From Acrasis kona (taxonomy: Eukaryota; Heterolobosea; Eutetramitea; Acrasida; Acrasidae), in assembly GCA_026419775.2 (NCBI GenBank), contig JAOPGA020000288.1, positions 1-64,000 of the forward strand: 64,000 bases of DNA, read 5' to 3'. The notes beneath the pieces are model-generated. The model was not told the DNA's origin. It searched no databases and saw only the letters and a list, made by a program, of their open reading frames with translations. Shown piece by piece: positions 30,524 to 40,636 of this stretch. Every line of letters begins with the position of its first letter. Position 1 is the first letter of the stretch. Made by a program: the position numbers and the translations under genes.

Positions 30524-31532
30524 ATGGATGATTTTTTGTGTGACGGACAACCGCTTCCCTTTGATGTTGCGGATGTTGTGGTTGATGAGGTTGCAGAGGG
30601 CGTTGTTGAAGAGGTGTTAGATAACCAAATTGATAAAGCAGTCTATGTTCCTATATCCAAGCGACAGCAGAAGAAAAAGCTGAAGAGGGAGGCAAAGAGT
30701 GAAATGTGGGTTAGTGAAATTATTCATGTTAAAATTAATAGTTTCGAAGAAACAAAAAAAGAAGCAGAAAAAAGAAGAGAAAAAGGAGAGGAAAAAAAAG
30801 GAGAGAGAGCTCACTTGCGCTCAAGATGTCGAGAATTTAACTCCAGAGCAAATTGAAGAAAAGAAAAACCTACAAAACACATTTATAGCAAACAAAAGGC
30901 AATACAAGGCAGAGCAAAAAGAAAGGCTAGTAAACATACATCAGAGAAGAGATTTGGATACTGTTATAACGCTCTGTGTTGATTGTAACTTTAATGATAA
31001 AATGAACAGCCGAGAAAACATCTCATTGGCTTCCCAACTACAATCATGTTATGCGGCAAATAGTAGAGCCGACAATCCAGTTTTTTTATCATTCACAAGT
31101 CTAGTTTCACCCGTTACAGATCATTTGAATAAAATAGAAGGAAGCGGAAATTGGATACTGGACAAATCTTCTAATCATTTTACCACACATTTTTCTGATC
31201 GCCTTGAAAAGATGATTTACTTGACCGCTGATTCTGAAAATGAACTCACTACTCTTGAGCCAGGAATGTGTTATGTGATAGGTGGAATCGTGGACAGAAA
31301 TAGACACAAGAACATTTGTCTTGAGGAGGCCATCAAGTACAACGTCAAAACAGCCAAACTTCCCATCGGACAATTCTTGAAGGAAATGGATTACGTCATC
31401 ATGACGACCAACCAATGCGTCTCTATGCTCATCACATACTGTCAAAACAAGGATTGGAGTGCAGCCGTCCAACAAGCCATTCCACAACGAAAGGTCAACA
31501 AAGTATCAACAACATCAAGCGATAGTCAATAA
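30524..31532 (+). CDS. TRM10: tRNA (guanine-9-N1)-methyltransferase TRM10
   Basis: Exons 30524-30709 and 30750-31532 flank a 40 nt intron and give 322 residues. A Lys-rich coiled N-terminus is followed by the SPOUT domain with the family landmarks: DCNFNDKM, QLQSCYAANSRADNPV, FTSL, YVIGGIVDRNRHKNICLEEA, and TAKLPIGQFL. It methylates N1 of G9 in tRNA using SAM. The aspartate and the VDRNRHK loop of the active site are present. Start at 30524 follows MARCH-like gene by 16 bp. Confidence 0.93.
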
Positions 31533-31539
31533 AAACATT

Positions 31540-32647
31540 TTATTTTGAAAAGTTGAACAATGTATCTTTTGTGACCTGCGACAAGCATCCTTGCAATACT
31601 TCAACGCTCAGCTTGATGCCATCCTTCTTGATAATTTCGAGTTGACTGTCCTCCTTTTTTTCCTTTTTTCCACCTGATGTTCCCTCCAATAAACTTGGTT
31701 GCATAGAAAACTTGTTGCTTCTGCTAATCTCAGACTCTGCCTTCTCCATCTTCTTGGCGAGATCAGAAATTTGTTGATTTGTGTAAAAACGATTCTTGAT
31801 CAATGGACTGCTACTTAAAATGTTTATCCAATATTTATTCCACAACAAGTTCAACAAATTTGTATCCGTCGTACTTTTAAAGTATTCAGTATTCATTTGG
31901 TAATATTGATCGTGATACACTCCAAAGTCTTCAATCTTGTCCATGGGTATGCTTTGATATTCGTTGCTTGTACTTTGTGGTGGTTTGTAACCCTCAGGGT
32001 ATGTTCTGAATGATTGAAGTTCAACCTTACCGCTCGAAACTGTTCTTAAGGGGTCAATCACAACAGCAATGAATGGATCTTGGTATTTTTGATTGTTGAG
32101 TTGAGTGTTGACGTCAATTCCAGAAAGCCAGCATCCATAACCAGGATGGGAGTGGTACCAACCGCAGACGTTTTCGTTTCTTCCGACTCTTTCGCTAAGT
32201 CCAATGTACTGGGCCATGTACTCTATTGCCTCTGCTCCGGCATTGACGCGCGTCTCGGTACCTTCAACAGGTAGAGCAAAGCTATCCAGCACAATAAATG
32301 TATCGCCCTCGATCTTTCCCTGCATGAGGCCCATGACTTCGATCGTTCCTCCTTTTGTTGCGTGCATGACCTATGAAAATTAGTTAGCGCTTTTGAATGT
32401 TACTGACGATTTTTAAAAGTGCAAGAGCTGACATTTTGACATTCTTAAAATAATGTGGGCTGAAAAAAATGTTATTACTACTTGATGGGGATTCTTACTC
32501 ATTTTTCCAAGGGCGGCTCTCTAGTATAGCCTGTTGTTGTGGTTGATCATAAGTATAATATTCATCGTTGCCGATATCCTTTATTTTGTTTTCTAGTTCA
32601 AATTGCTTCTGGGATGTCTTTGCCTGCGATGATAGTTGCTTTGACAT
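31540..32647 (-). CDS. CSN5: COP9 signalosome subunit 5 (CSN5/JAB1)
   Basis: Three exons (32647-32499, 32459-32408, 32370-31540) with 39 and 37 nt introns give 343 residues, the normal length. The N-terminus has [18 protein letters not shown] and the JAMM motif [16 protein letters not shown] is at about residues 144-159, followed by [20 protein letters not shown] and the Ins-1/Ins-2 region. It removes NEDD8 from cullins within the COP9 signalosome. All zinc ligands are present, so it should be active. It converges with TRM10, only 7 bp between stop codons. Confidence 0.95.
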
Positions 32648-32865
32648 GGTTGAAGGAACTCGAGTTAATTTCCAGATCGATGAGGTTGACTTAAAAAAAT
32701 ATTCGAACAAATGAGAACAATTGAGGTTGGGTGAGAGATTGGTAATCGCGGAAAGAACCAGAAGGAGCCAGCAAGTTCGTGGGATTCTATGAAAGGTTGA
32801 TATGATTAGATAACAGTGGATTGGCTATAATACCCTTGGTTCACACCGCTTAACGCGTATAAAAA

Positions 32866-33299
32866 ATGATCAAATCTTTCATACTCGCACTTATACTATT
32901 TAATTGCACTGTCAGTTGCCATGTGTCCTCCAAGTCAATTCTACACTGAAGATCTATTCGAACCCAAATGCCTTCGCTACTTCCTACAGGAGTCTACTGT
33001 CCTGGAGATAATTATGGATACCGATGCCCCGACTACCTATGTGCAAAGTTATTTATCAAATTTAACCATGCGAACGCCTTCTCTTGATAAATCACTTTGC
33101 ATGATATTAGATGTACCCAGCGATATTAAAGAGCTACAACAAAAAGAAGCGCCCATACTGCCAAAGAGTATCAAAATTGACGTTAAGAGCACAACACTTC
33201 TTCTACCGTGGAGACGTTTCGCCAACAATCATCTCCAACATTGTTCAGAATACAACTCAACCTGATATTATCAATACCTCGCTTCAAATACAACAGTGA
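32866..33299 (+). pseudogene. Decayed secreted Cys-rich protein gene
   Basis: ATG 32866 starts a good signal peptide (MIKSFILALILFNCTVSC). After that, sensible sequence alternates between frames: CPPSQFYTEDLFEPKC in frame 2, then LLPTGVYCPGDNYGYRCPDYLC in frame 1 (a CPxGxYC pattern as in GCC2/GCC3 repeats), then a frame-2 tail to 33265. No GT-AG intron restores the frame. It is either a pseudogene or a gene with sequencing indels. Confidence 0.5.
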
Positions 33300-33370
33300 T
33301 GTTTGGACTGTTGTTTAAGGCTGTAGTTGTAGCTCCATAATAAAAGTATTATTAAAAAGATTGTTTACCA

Positions 33371-33564
33371 TTATTTTAGCTTGTATGCTTTCTCAACACC
33401 AGATGATTCTAACAAAACATGATGCTGCGCCAAGGTTGTAATAAACGGAATGTTGAAGTTTCCGATGAGAGGGGTCCTTTTTCAATAACTCCTTATAATT
33501 TACAATCTTGTCGGAAATAGAGAGCAAACGAGATTTTCCTATTCTCATTTTGTATTAAATGCAT
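33371..33564 (-). CDS. Small two-exon ORF, possibly the end of a larger gene
   Basis: Exons 33564-33530 and 33476-33371 with a 53 nt intron give about 46 residues: an ATG-led MHLIQNENRKIS joined to PLIGNFNIPFITTLAQHHVL and a polar end, TAA at 33371. The frame stays open upstream of the ATG to about 33630, so more 5' coding may exist. The strand and splice are inferred from codon sense only. Confidence 0.35.
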
Positions 33565-33709
33565 TATTTTTACAGGCGGAATAGATTGAGGAACATAATT
33601 AGCTCCTACTTTGGCAAGTGAGGAGAATTCTAAGTTTATCCAAGAATTTCACCGCATAGGTACAAAAAGCTAACGCATTCTACGGTACCGGCTAAATTGA
33701 AACAAAGCA

Positions 33710-34970
33710 ATGAATCAACGCATCATTCTACTTGCAACCCTAATAGCTAGTATTATAGCTATATGCTTAGGCCAGGATTTGCAATACTTATTCCCTCAAC
33801 TCGGATGGTAACATTATGTACTACATTCCTGGATCTGGTGCAACCGTCAACAAATTCAAACTAAACGATTTGACCCCATTATGCAGTGTACCCATCACTC
33901 CCGCTCTCAACACTGCTTCGTTAAGCACTATCGATCCTTTGGGCAGATACATCTTCACAAGAACGCAAAAGAAAATCAACAAGGTTAATCTCGCAACCGG
34001 AGTTAATACTCTAGTAAAGGAGGCATCTGATGATATCATAGCAGTACCTCAGGGATCAACTGCAGCCATCGACGAAAACTTTTTCTACTACATTCACACC
34101 GACGGAGCTCTATGGTATCTTACAAGAATTGGAATTGAGGACAACTCAGAGAAGACTTTACAAATACCTACAAATCGTTTCGGCAATGTTTTCTACTCAA
34201 AAGCGAACGGTCTAATCATTTTGGACTATAGCACATACAGATACTTTGTAACCATTGATCCAGCTACTTTCAGCAGCTACAGTGCTCAACGTAACTACAC
34301 TTCTTATGGGTCTGAGATTTCTTTCCCACAAGGCAGAATCGTAAAATATGATGGTTCTTCCACAAGTCAGGAGTTGAGAGCATACGATATTAGTACTGGA
34401 GCTCTCGTTCAGACTGTTAACATTGGTGGTGGTCAACAATTGGACCGTCTTGTTAACGACTACTATAACCCTAATCTCATAAATACTCTAGGAAGTAAAT
34501 TCCATGTATTTAAACAATATAACAGAGATTTTGAGTTTGTCGAGACTCGCGCATTCTCACAAGCCCAATATATTGTCAACAATGTCATTTTCTCATGTTA
34601 CAGCTCCTCATCTACTGAATGTCAAACAATTGAAACCATTGTGAAAGGAGGTCAGAGATTCTCTCAATCTTCTACTGCTATTTCGAACAGATGCGAAATC
34701 ACAACCAGTGCACCCCAAGCACCTAGTAGTTCATCACCTTTAACCACAACTAGTGCACCACAAACCTCAACCAGTTTACCAACTTCTAAAGCACCACAAA
34801 CATCAAGCAGTCCTCAAACTACTTCATCATCCACCGCGCAACCAACCTCTCAATCATCAAAATCCCCAACTCAAAATGAATCAGGAGATGACAATGCAAG
34901 AGAGTCCAACAGTGCAATGAAAATTGCTGTAGGTGGTGTTGCCGCTGCTGTAGCTGCTGCTATGTTATAA
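33710..34970 (+). CDS. GPI-anchored propeller-like surface protein (apparent frame break near start)
   Basis: ATG 33710 gives a signal peptide (MNQRIILLATLIASIIAICLGQ) in frame 2, but the 384-residue body runs in frame 0 from about 33790; no intron explains the change, and adding one base near 33783 would give a continuous reading. The body shows repeated beta-strand units such as PLGRYIFTRTQKKINKVNL and AKANGLIIL-like blades, suggesting a beta-propeller. A Thr/Ser/Pro-rich stalk follows, then NESGDDNARES and a hydrophobic GPI signal. The last motif is shared with the protein at 1-626. Confidence 0.65.
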
Positions 34971-35133
34971 AAGATTAACAATCTATAATAAAATCTTCAT
35001 AAATAAATCAGCTATGTTTAATCATGTTGTTTGTGGCTCCTGACATCACTCCAACTTAAATCTATCTTAGTTCTTAGAAAACTCCTATTGGATATAATTG
35101 ATTAATATATGATTCTTATCGAAATTTTGATAT

Positions 35134-36095
35134 TTATTGTTGCCTCAAACCCTTCAAGTATTTTTCGTAACCTTTGCTAACGGTTTCATGTCTTTTATCA
35201 TGAATGCTAGTGACAGCTCCATAGTTTCCTATTACTTTCAAATCTATGATAGAAATTATGTTGTTGTTAGAATGGTTCATACGATGAAAAATGTGGAATG
35301 ATGGTCCATCATATCCTGGAATAAAATGTTTGGCCAATAAAAAATTTGCTTCAAAACCAGCTATCATTTGTAATTGTATGTGTTGAGATGAATTAATTAC
35401 CATGCTCTTCAGCTGCTTCCCATTGTCTAAATATAATCCACATGAACAGTACCTTATAATGGACTGGATACCCGAAAGCACTAGTAAAAGTCCCTATTAG
35501 GAGAGGTGTAAGTACTACAGTCCCTCCAATCAAACTAGACTGTTAAAACGATATGAGGGATCAACTTACAAAAACTCTGATGCAGTCATATAATGACCGC
35601 ATAGGGCAACAGGCCTTTTAATTGAGTGATGTAGTGCGTGAACAAAATTGAATAAATTTTTGTAAACATGGAATGCTCTATGAATTTTGTAGTATAGATA
35701 ATCCTCCAAGTATACTACAGCCACAAACTGTAACATAGAGGATACTGTCACCCAAGGAGCATCATTATCCCAAACAATAACGTAACACAGGTAGTTTTCT
35801 AACAACTTGAAGATATTAATAAATAGTTAAGAGAGCTTACAGGAAATGCTAGTGCGATAGATGCAAATAGAAACATATGATTTCTTAAACTGTAATAGAT
35901 TCCCCACAATAACTGCTTTTCTATCTCTTCGTCGCAGGGTCTGCCTTTGATGTATTTGTTGTGGAGCCATGTAGGATTAACGTACACAAGTAGGGTCAAT
36001 GGAACTGCCTGAACAAGGAAGCTTATGGTGCTTAATATTGGAAATACAAAGGAGAACTTATAAAAGATGTCATTATTCAGTAAACCTTCTGACAT
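35134..36095 (-). CDS. Fatty acid hydroxylase / sterol desaturase family protein
   Basis: Four exons (36095-35841, 35805-35570, 35534-35401, 35360-35134) with 35, 35 and 40 nt introns give 283 residues. There are four membrane helices. Histidine boxes are HRAFH, HALHH (with following GHYMTASEF), and FHIFHRMNH, with EEHAGFE before the last, the pattern of di-iron C4-methylsterol oxidase-like enzymes. The HHxxH of the third box is divergent. It may act in sterol synthesis with the ERG28 homologue at 4636. Confidence 0.8.
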
Positions 36096-36367
36096 ATTTG
36101 TTATATTAATTGTTGTAGTTCAAGAGAAGAAAACTTCATCTGTTATTTATAGGTGGCACTGAATTGAAGGTTACAATACGACAACACCTAATCTAGAAGT
36201 AGAGCTCAAATCAAGAACACGAAGGATTCTATCTGTTGGATAAAAATTGTAGAATCGATTGGGATATAAACTGAAGGATGATAGGAAGTTCGGCTAACTA
36301 TTGATGGTAGTTGAAGGACAAATTTGAATGTGCAATTAATGTTAACTTGTGATCGTACATAACTAAC
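36096..36367. other. Intergenic region
   Basis: 5' flank of the hydroxylase gene. Nothing recognisable on either strand. Confidence 0.4.
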
Positions 36368-36554
36368 ATGAAAGCAAAGAAAAGGCAACCTCAAGCTGGT
36401 AGGCCAACTACAAACATCAATTACAACACAATTGTTGAGTAAGACGACGTCAAATACGAGATGCGCCCATGGAAGACATTGTATTATTCATTTTGTTGAG
36501 GCGCTTTGCAGACAGCAACGAATTGTAGAAATTATAAAAATGAATCGTTTTTGA
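36368..36554 (+). CDS. Possible tiny two-exon gene
   Basis: ATG 36368 to 36438, a GTAAGA donor, a 73 nt intron, and exon 36512-36554 give about 37 residues, starting MKAKKRQPQAGRPTTNINYN and ending in a helix (QQRIVEIIKMNRF). The GRP may be an AT-hook core. Evidence is only splice sites and codon sense. Confidence 0.27.
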
Positions 36555-36566
36555 CAAACAAAGTAT

Positions 36567-37478
36567 TTATGTTAAATCATTTCCTACATTCTCCACACCG
36601 CTCTTGATCTTTAAGAATAAATTCATCTTCCATGGATCTAATTTCTTGATCCTATCGTAATCACGCATATGTTGTTGGAATAGTCTCAGATCTCCCTTGT
36701 CCCATGCTTCAACAACTCCATCAATTAACTTTGCTTCAAATGAGTCTGGGAAGTGAACGTCCATGTCTTTGTACTCCTCGTATTTGGTTTTGAAGTCCTC
36801 CAACTGATCCTTGTCTGTGATTTGTGCAAGACGGCATGCGGCTGCTTTGAATATGTACTCTTTCGCTTGGAACTTGAGCATCCTATCGTCGACAGCATAT
36901 TCAATACTCTTTTCGAAAAGCTCAATGGCTGGCTCATAGTTTTCTAGACTTGCGTTCATGTGAGCAACCTTCAACAAGCAAATGTTTGCAGTAGTCTTTT
37001 GGTTTTCACTTTCATAAAGATCAGCTGCCCTTTGTAAGTGGACGATGGCGTCAGCATAATTTTCTACTTCCTCCAGTGCCTCTCCAATCTCCTTCTCTAT
37101 TTTGGCCGCTTGGTTCAACTTCCCAAGTTCCAAAAATATTTCTACTGACTCTGACATGACCCTTACGGAAGCTTCTATGTTGTCTGGCATTTTTTTGAGC
37201 ATTTGACCTGCTTCGTTCAAAGCTGTTGCAGCGTCATACTTGCTGTCACACTTGTTGTGACAAGCTACAGTTCTTTGGAGAACATCCGCTGCTTTGTCCC
37301 CTTAGAAGTATGAATAGTGTATAATGAATGTAAACTCACAAGCTTTATTCATCTTGTAAATGTTGATGGCTTTGCTGTATAACTCAAGCGCGTCTTCATA
37401 TTTGTTGCTTAACAAGCCCCAACCCTTGAGTTTCTTCTCAGCCTGTTCTAAAAATTCATCACCCTTTGTGGTGGTCAT
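36567..37478 (-). CDS. NAPA: Alpha-SNAP
   Basis: Two exons (37478-37340 and 37300-36567) with a 39 nt intron give 290 residues (human 295). It has the TPR-like helical array: KKLKGWGLLSNKYEDALELY, KAWDKAADVL, DAATALNEAGQML, KIEKEIGEALEEVENYADAI, and the C-terminal PWKMNLFLKIKSGVE close to the conserved end that stimulates NSF. It disassembles SNARE complexes with NSF. Confidence 0.95.
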
Positions 37479-37660
37479 ACCGTTCTTCTAAATAAATGAC
37501 AGTGTCCAATGTCAACTGTTACAAAGTCAACAACAAATTTTCTAATTAGAAGGTAGACTGACGTGGCTATGTTGAAACGCGGATAAGTTTTTGTTTTTTA
37601 CGAAGAATATAAGGCATTTAATGAACTCAAAGCATTTAATTAACAAATTTAGATGAGCAT

Positions 37661-38140
37661 TTACCAATAATCTTCGTGGACTTTTGCTGACATTTCTTCC
37701 AAAATAGGTCCTGTAACTTGTACTTTAACACCTGTAGCCATGTTATACACAACTCTACATGGAACATTTAATCCACCATCTTGATGTTTCGGACGTTTTC
37801 TGTTTACGATTTCGCTTAGTCTTCCCTCGGGACAACTATACACAACGTGCTTGATGCCGGTCCAAAAAATGGCACCAGCACACATGCAGCAAGGTTCTGT
37901 GCTTGTGTAAAGAGTGCACTCCTTTAACTTCTCGGGTGAAAACTTTTTGTTTGCTGCGCTGACAAGATTTAATTCTGCATGTCTTGTTACATCACTCTCT
38001 GTGTTTACGGTGTTTTCAGCTTCAAGAATAACCGCTCCACTCTTGTCAACAAGCAGAGCACCAAATGGATGGTTTCCATGTTGCGTGGCGCTGATTGATA
38101 GATCTATTGCTCTCTTGATGTGAAGTTCGTATTCAGACAT
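37661..38140 (-). CDS. Nucleoside/guanine deaminase (CDA fold)
   Basis: 159 residues, single exon. Zinc site residues are in TRHAELNLV (His and catalytic Glu) and TEPCCMCAGAIFWTGI (two Cys). NHPFGALLVD and the C-terminal EDYW match bacterial-type guanine deaminases (GuaD) and plant GSDA. It probably deaminates guanine or guanosine in purine salvage. TadA/ADAT2 is less likely because the C-terminus lacks the tRNA-binding helix. Confidence 0.85.
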   Translation of the reverse strand: MSEYELHIKRAIDLSISATQHGNHPFGALLVDKSGAVILEAENTVNTESDVTRHAELNLVSAANKKFSPEKLKECTLYTSTEPCCMCAGAIFWTGIKHVVYSCPEGRLSEIVNRKRPKHQDGGLNVPCRVVYNMATGVKVQVTGPILEEMSAKVHEDYW

Positions 38141-38356
38141 GCTTTGGATTTTGATTGGGTCTTTTGTAATTTATCGGTGACACTATTCCTCCAACCCAGG
38201 TTCCTCCTATTAACATTGCTTCCCAATTACAACACAAGCAAACTATTCTTAAATGCAATTCTTCCGAAAGCTTAATTTCCTGTAACCACTTCATTTTATG
38301 TGGCGGATTCAATCAGGAGATCTTGATTTGCTGTCGGTGCAATCAAATAATTAATC

Positions 38357-40465
38357 ATGAAAGCATCACACGCATTAATATTGCTGATTGCTATCACTGC
38401 GGTAACCGCCATCAAGTACGAAGCAGAGCATGCCCACGTAATCGGAGGGGCTGTTCAAATCAATGGTATGACCACTTGTACAACAATTTCTTAAGAGATC
38501 AGATAACAAAGTCTTTGTTAAATACTCTAACACAGGAGACAAGATAATCTTCACGATTAACGCGGTAAAGAATGGACCACACACCATGCTGCTAAACTAT
38601 AACGCAAAGTAAGTCACAAACAAATATCATGTCTTTTAAACATTTCTAGTTCAAACACACTGATGGAAGTACAAGTTAATGGCCACCAACAAGAACCATT
38701 GAAGCTGTATCACTCATCCAATAACCAAAAGCACGTAATAGAATTACGTGTCGGAATCAACTCGTTGGTGCTCAAAATGTCCATGGGAGAAATTCTCAAC
38801 CTAGATTCCATCACCGTACAAGATGCCGTACCAACTGCCAAAAGAGGTGCAACCATTACCTACACCGAATACGAAGCTGAAGATGCCGTCACCAATGGAC
38901 TCATCATTGGTCCCGAACGCAAATTCATGACCCTACCCTCCGAAGCCTCTGGCAGAAGAGCCGTTCAACTTGTGGACAAGTCGAAATATGTAGAATTTAC
39001 AACCAAAGACATTTCCAATGCCATCGTCGTCAGATTCAGCATTCCTGACACGCCCGATGGCAAGGGAAATGTAGCTCGCCTATCAGTGCTAGCAGATTCC
39101 AAATTCATCACCGATCTCACCGTCACATCAAAGTGGAGTTGGGTATATGGGGCCTATCCATTCAGCAAAAGACCATCTGATGGATCACCTCATCACTTTT
39201 ATGACGAAGCACGCGCTCTATTCAACACCACGCTTCCAAAAGGAACCAAAATCAGATTGGTTCCATCCTCTGACATTGTTTACACCATTGATGTGATCGA
39301 CATGTACAGAGTGGAACCACCATACACCCAACCAACGACTGGTTACGTGAGCATCGCCGACTACGGAGCAGATGCCAGTGGAAAATCAGATTCCACAAAA
39401 TCATTTCAATCGGCCATAGCCGACGCCAAATCAAAAGGTGCTAATGTATGGATTCCAAAAGGTACGTTCAGCGTGAAGGAACGTTTTGTGTTGGACCAGA
39501 TCACCATAAGAGGAGCTGGTCCATGGCACTCTACCGTCGTGGCATCGGAACCACACGGCGTAGGTTTTTTTGCAGATTGGGCACCAAAGGGAAGCTCCAA
39601 AGTTGGTTTGTATGATTTTGCAATCATTGGCGATACCAACTATAGAGACGACCAACAAGTGGATAGTGGCATGGGAGGTGCCTATAGTGATTCCATCATA
39701 CAAAACGTATGGATCGAACACACAAAGTGTGGATTATGGTTAGATGGACCGTTCCATGATTTGCACATTGTGGGCATAACTGTTAGAAATGTCTATGCCG
39801 ATGGGGTCAATTTCCACAAGGGCGTCACCAACAGTGTTGTCGAACAAAGCATCTTTAGGAATTTGGGAGATGATGGATTGGCCATGTGGAGCGACCAATT
39901 AGTGAACCAAAATAATGTTTTCAAATTTAATACCATTCAGGTGCCTGGATTCGCTAATGGCATTGCGATTTATGGAGGCGATAGCAATCAAGCGACCGAT
40001 AATTACGTTGCCGATACGGTTTGTGAAGGTGGTGGGTTGCAGGCTAGCAATCGCTTCGGAAGTACTTTATTGGCCGGTACTACTTTATTGGCGAGAAGTA
40101 CTTTGGATCGATGTGGCGCTCCTAATCGTTTCAATTTGGAACATAACGGAGCCATGTGGTTCTGGCCGAGCGATGGCGAGATGACTAATTTGGTAAATGT
40201 GACCGATATCGAGTTGAACGACTCTAGTTTTGCTGGAATTACATTCTGGGGTGGTCACGTCACGAAATTGTATTTTGAGAATGTAAACATTAATAAAGCA
40301 CCTTATGCATGGGAGGCCAATAGTGTTAGTGGACAAGTTTATGCGATCAATGTTGTTGCGAAGAATATCGAAAAGACTGGAATTCACACTTGTACATCTC
40401 CTGACTCGTTTAAAATTGTTGATGTGAAAGGAAACAGCGGATGGAACAGTACCAGCTGTAACTAA
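38357..40465 (+). CDS. GH87-like alpha-1,3-glucanase with carbohydrate-binding domain
   Basis: Three exons (38357-38452, 38496-38608, 38650-40465) with 43 and 41 nt introns give 674 residues. After a signal peptide come CBM6-like blocks (YEAEHAHVIGGA; YEAEDAVTNG). The catalytic part is a right-handed parallel beta-helix: YVSIADYGADASGKSD, then DFAIIGDTNYRDD, WIEHTKCGLWLDGP, YADGVNFHKGVTN and NLGDDGLAMWSD, with the paired Asp residues expected for GH87 mutanase/mycodextranase. It is secreted and probably digests bacterial or fungal alpha-glucan. The 5' intron has an alternative 30 nt choice that breaks the frame. Confidence 0.8.
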
Positions 40466-40636
40466 ATAAATTTGTTTTTTAATTGGTTCTTCTTTGCGGC
40501 TTATTCTTGTGTTTTACGGGAGGTATCGTTGCGATGATCGGAGCCAATTTTACCCGGTCGGAGTGTGTGGAGTTTCTGTGCTCTTAGAGTTTTGATAGAC
40601 TGTCAACCTGCAAAATTGATGGTGCATTAATATAGT

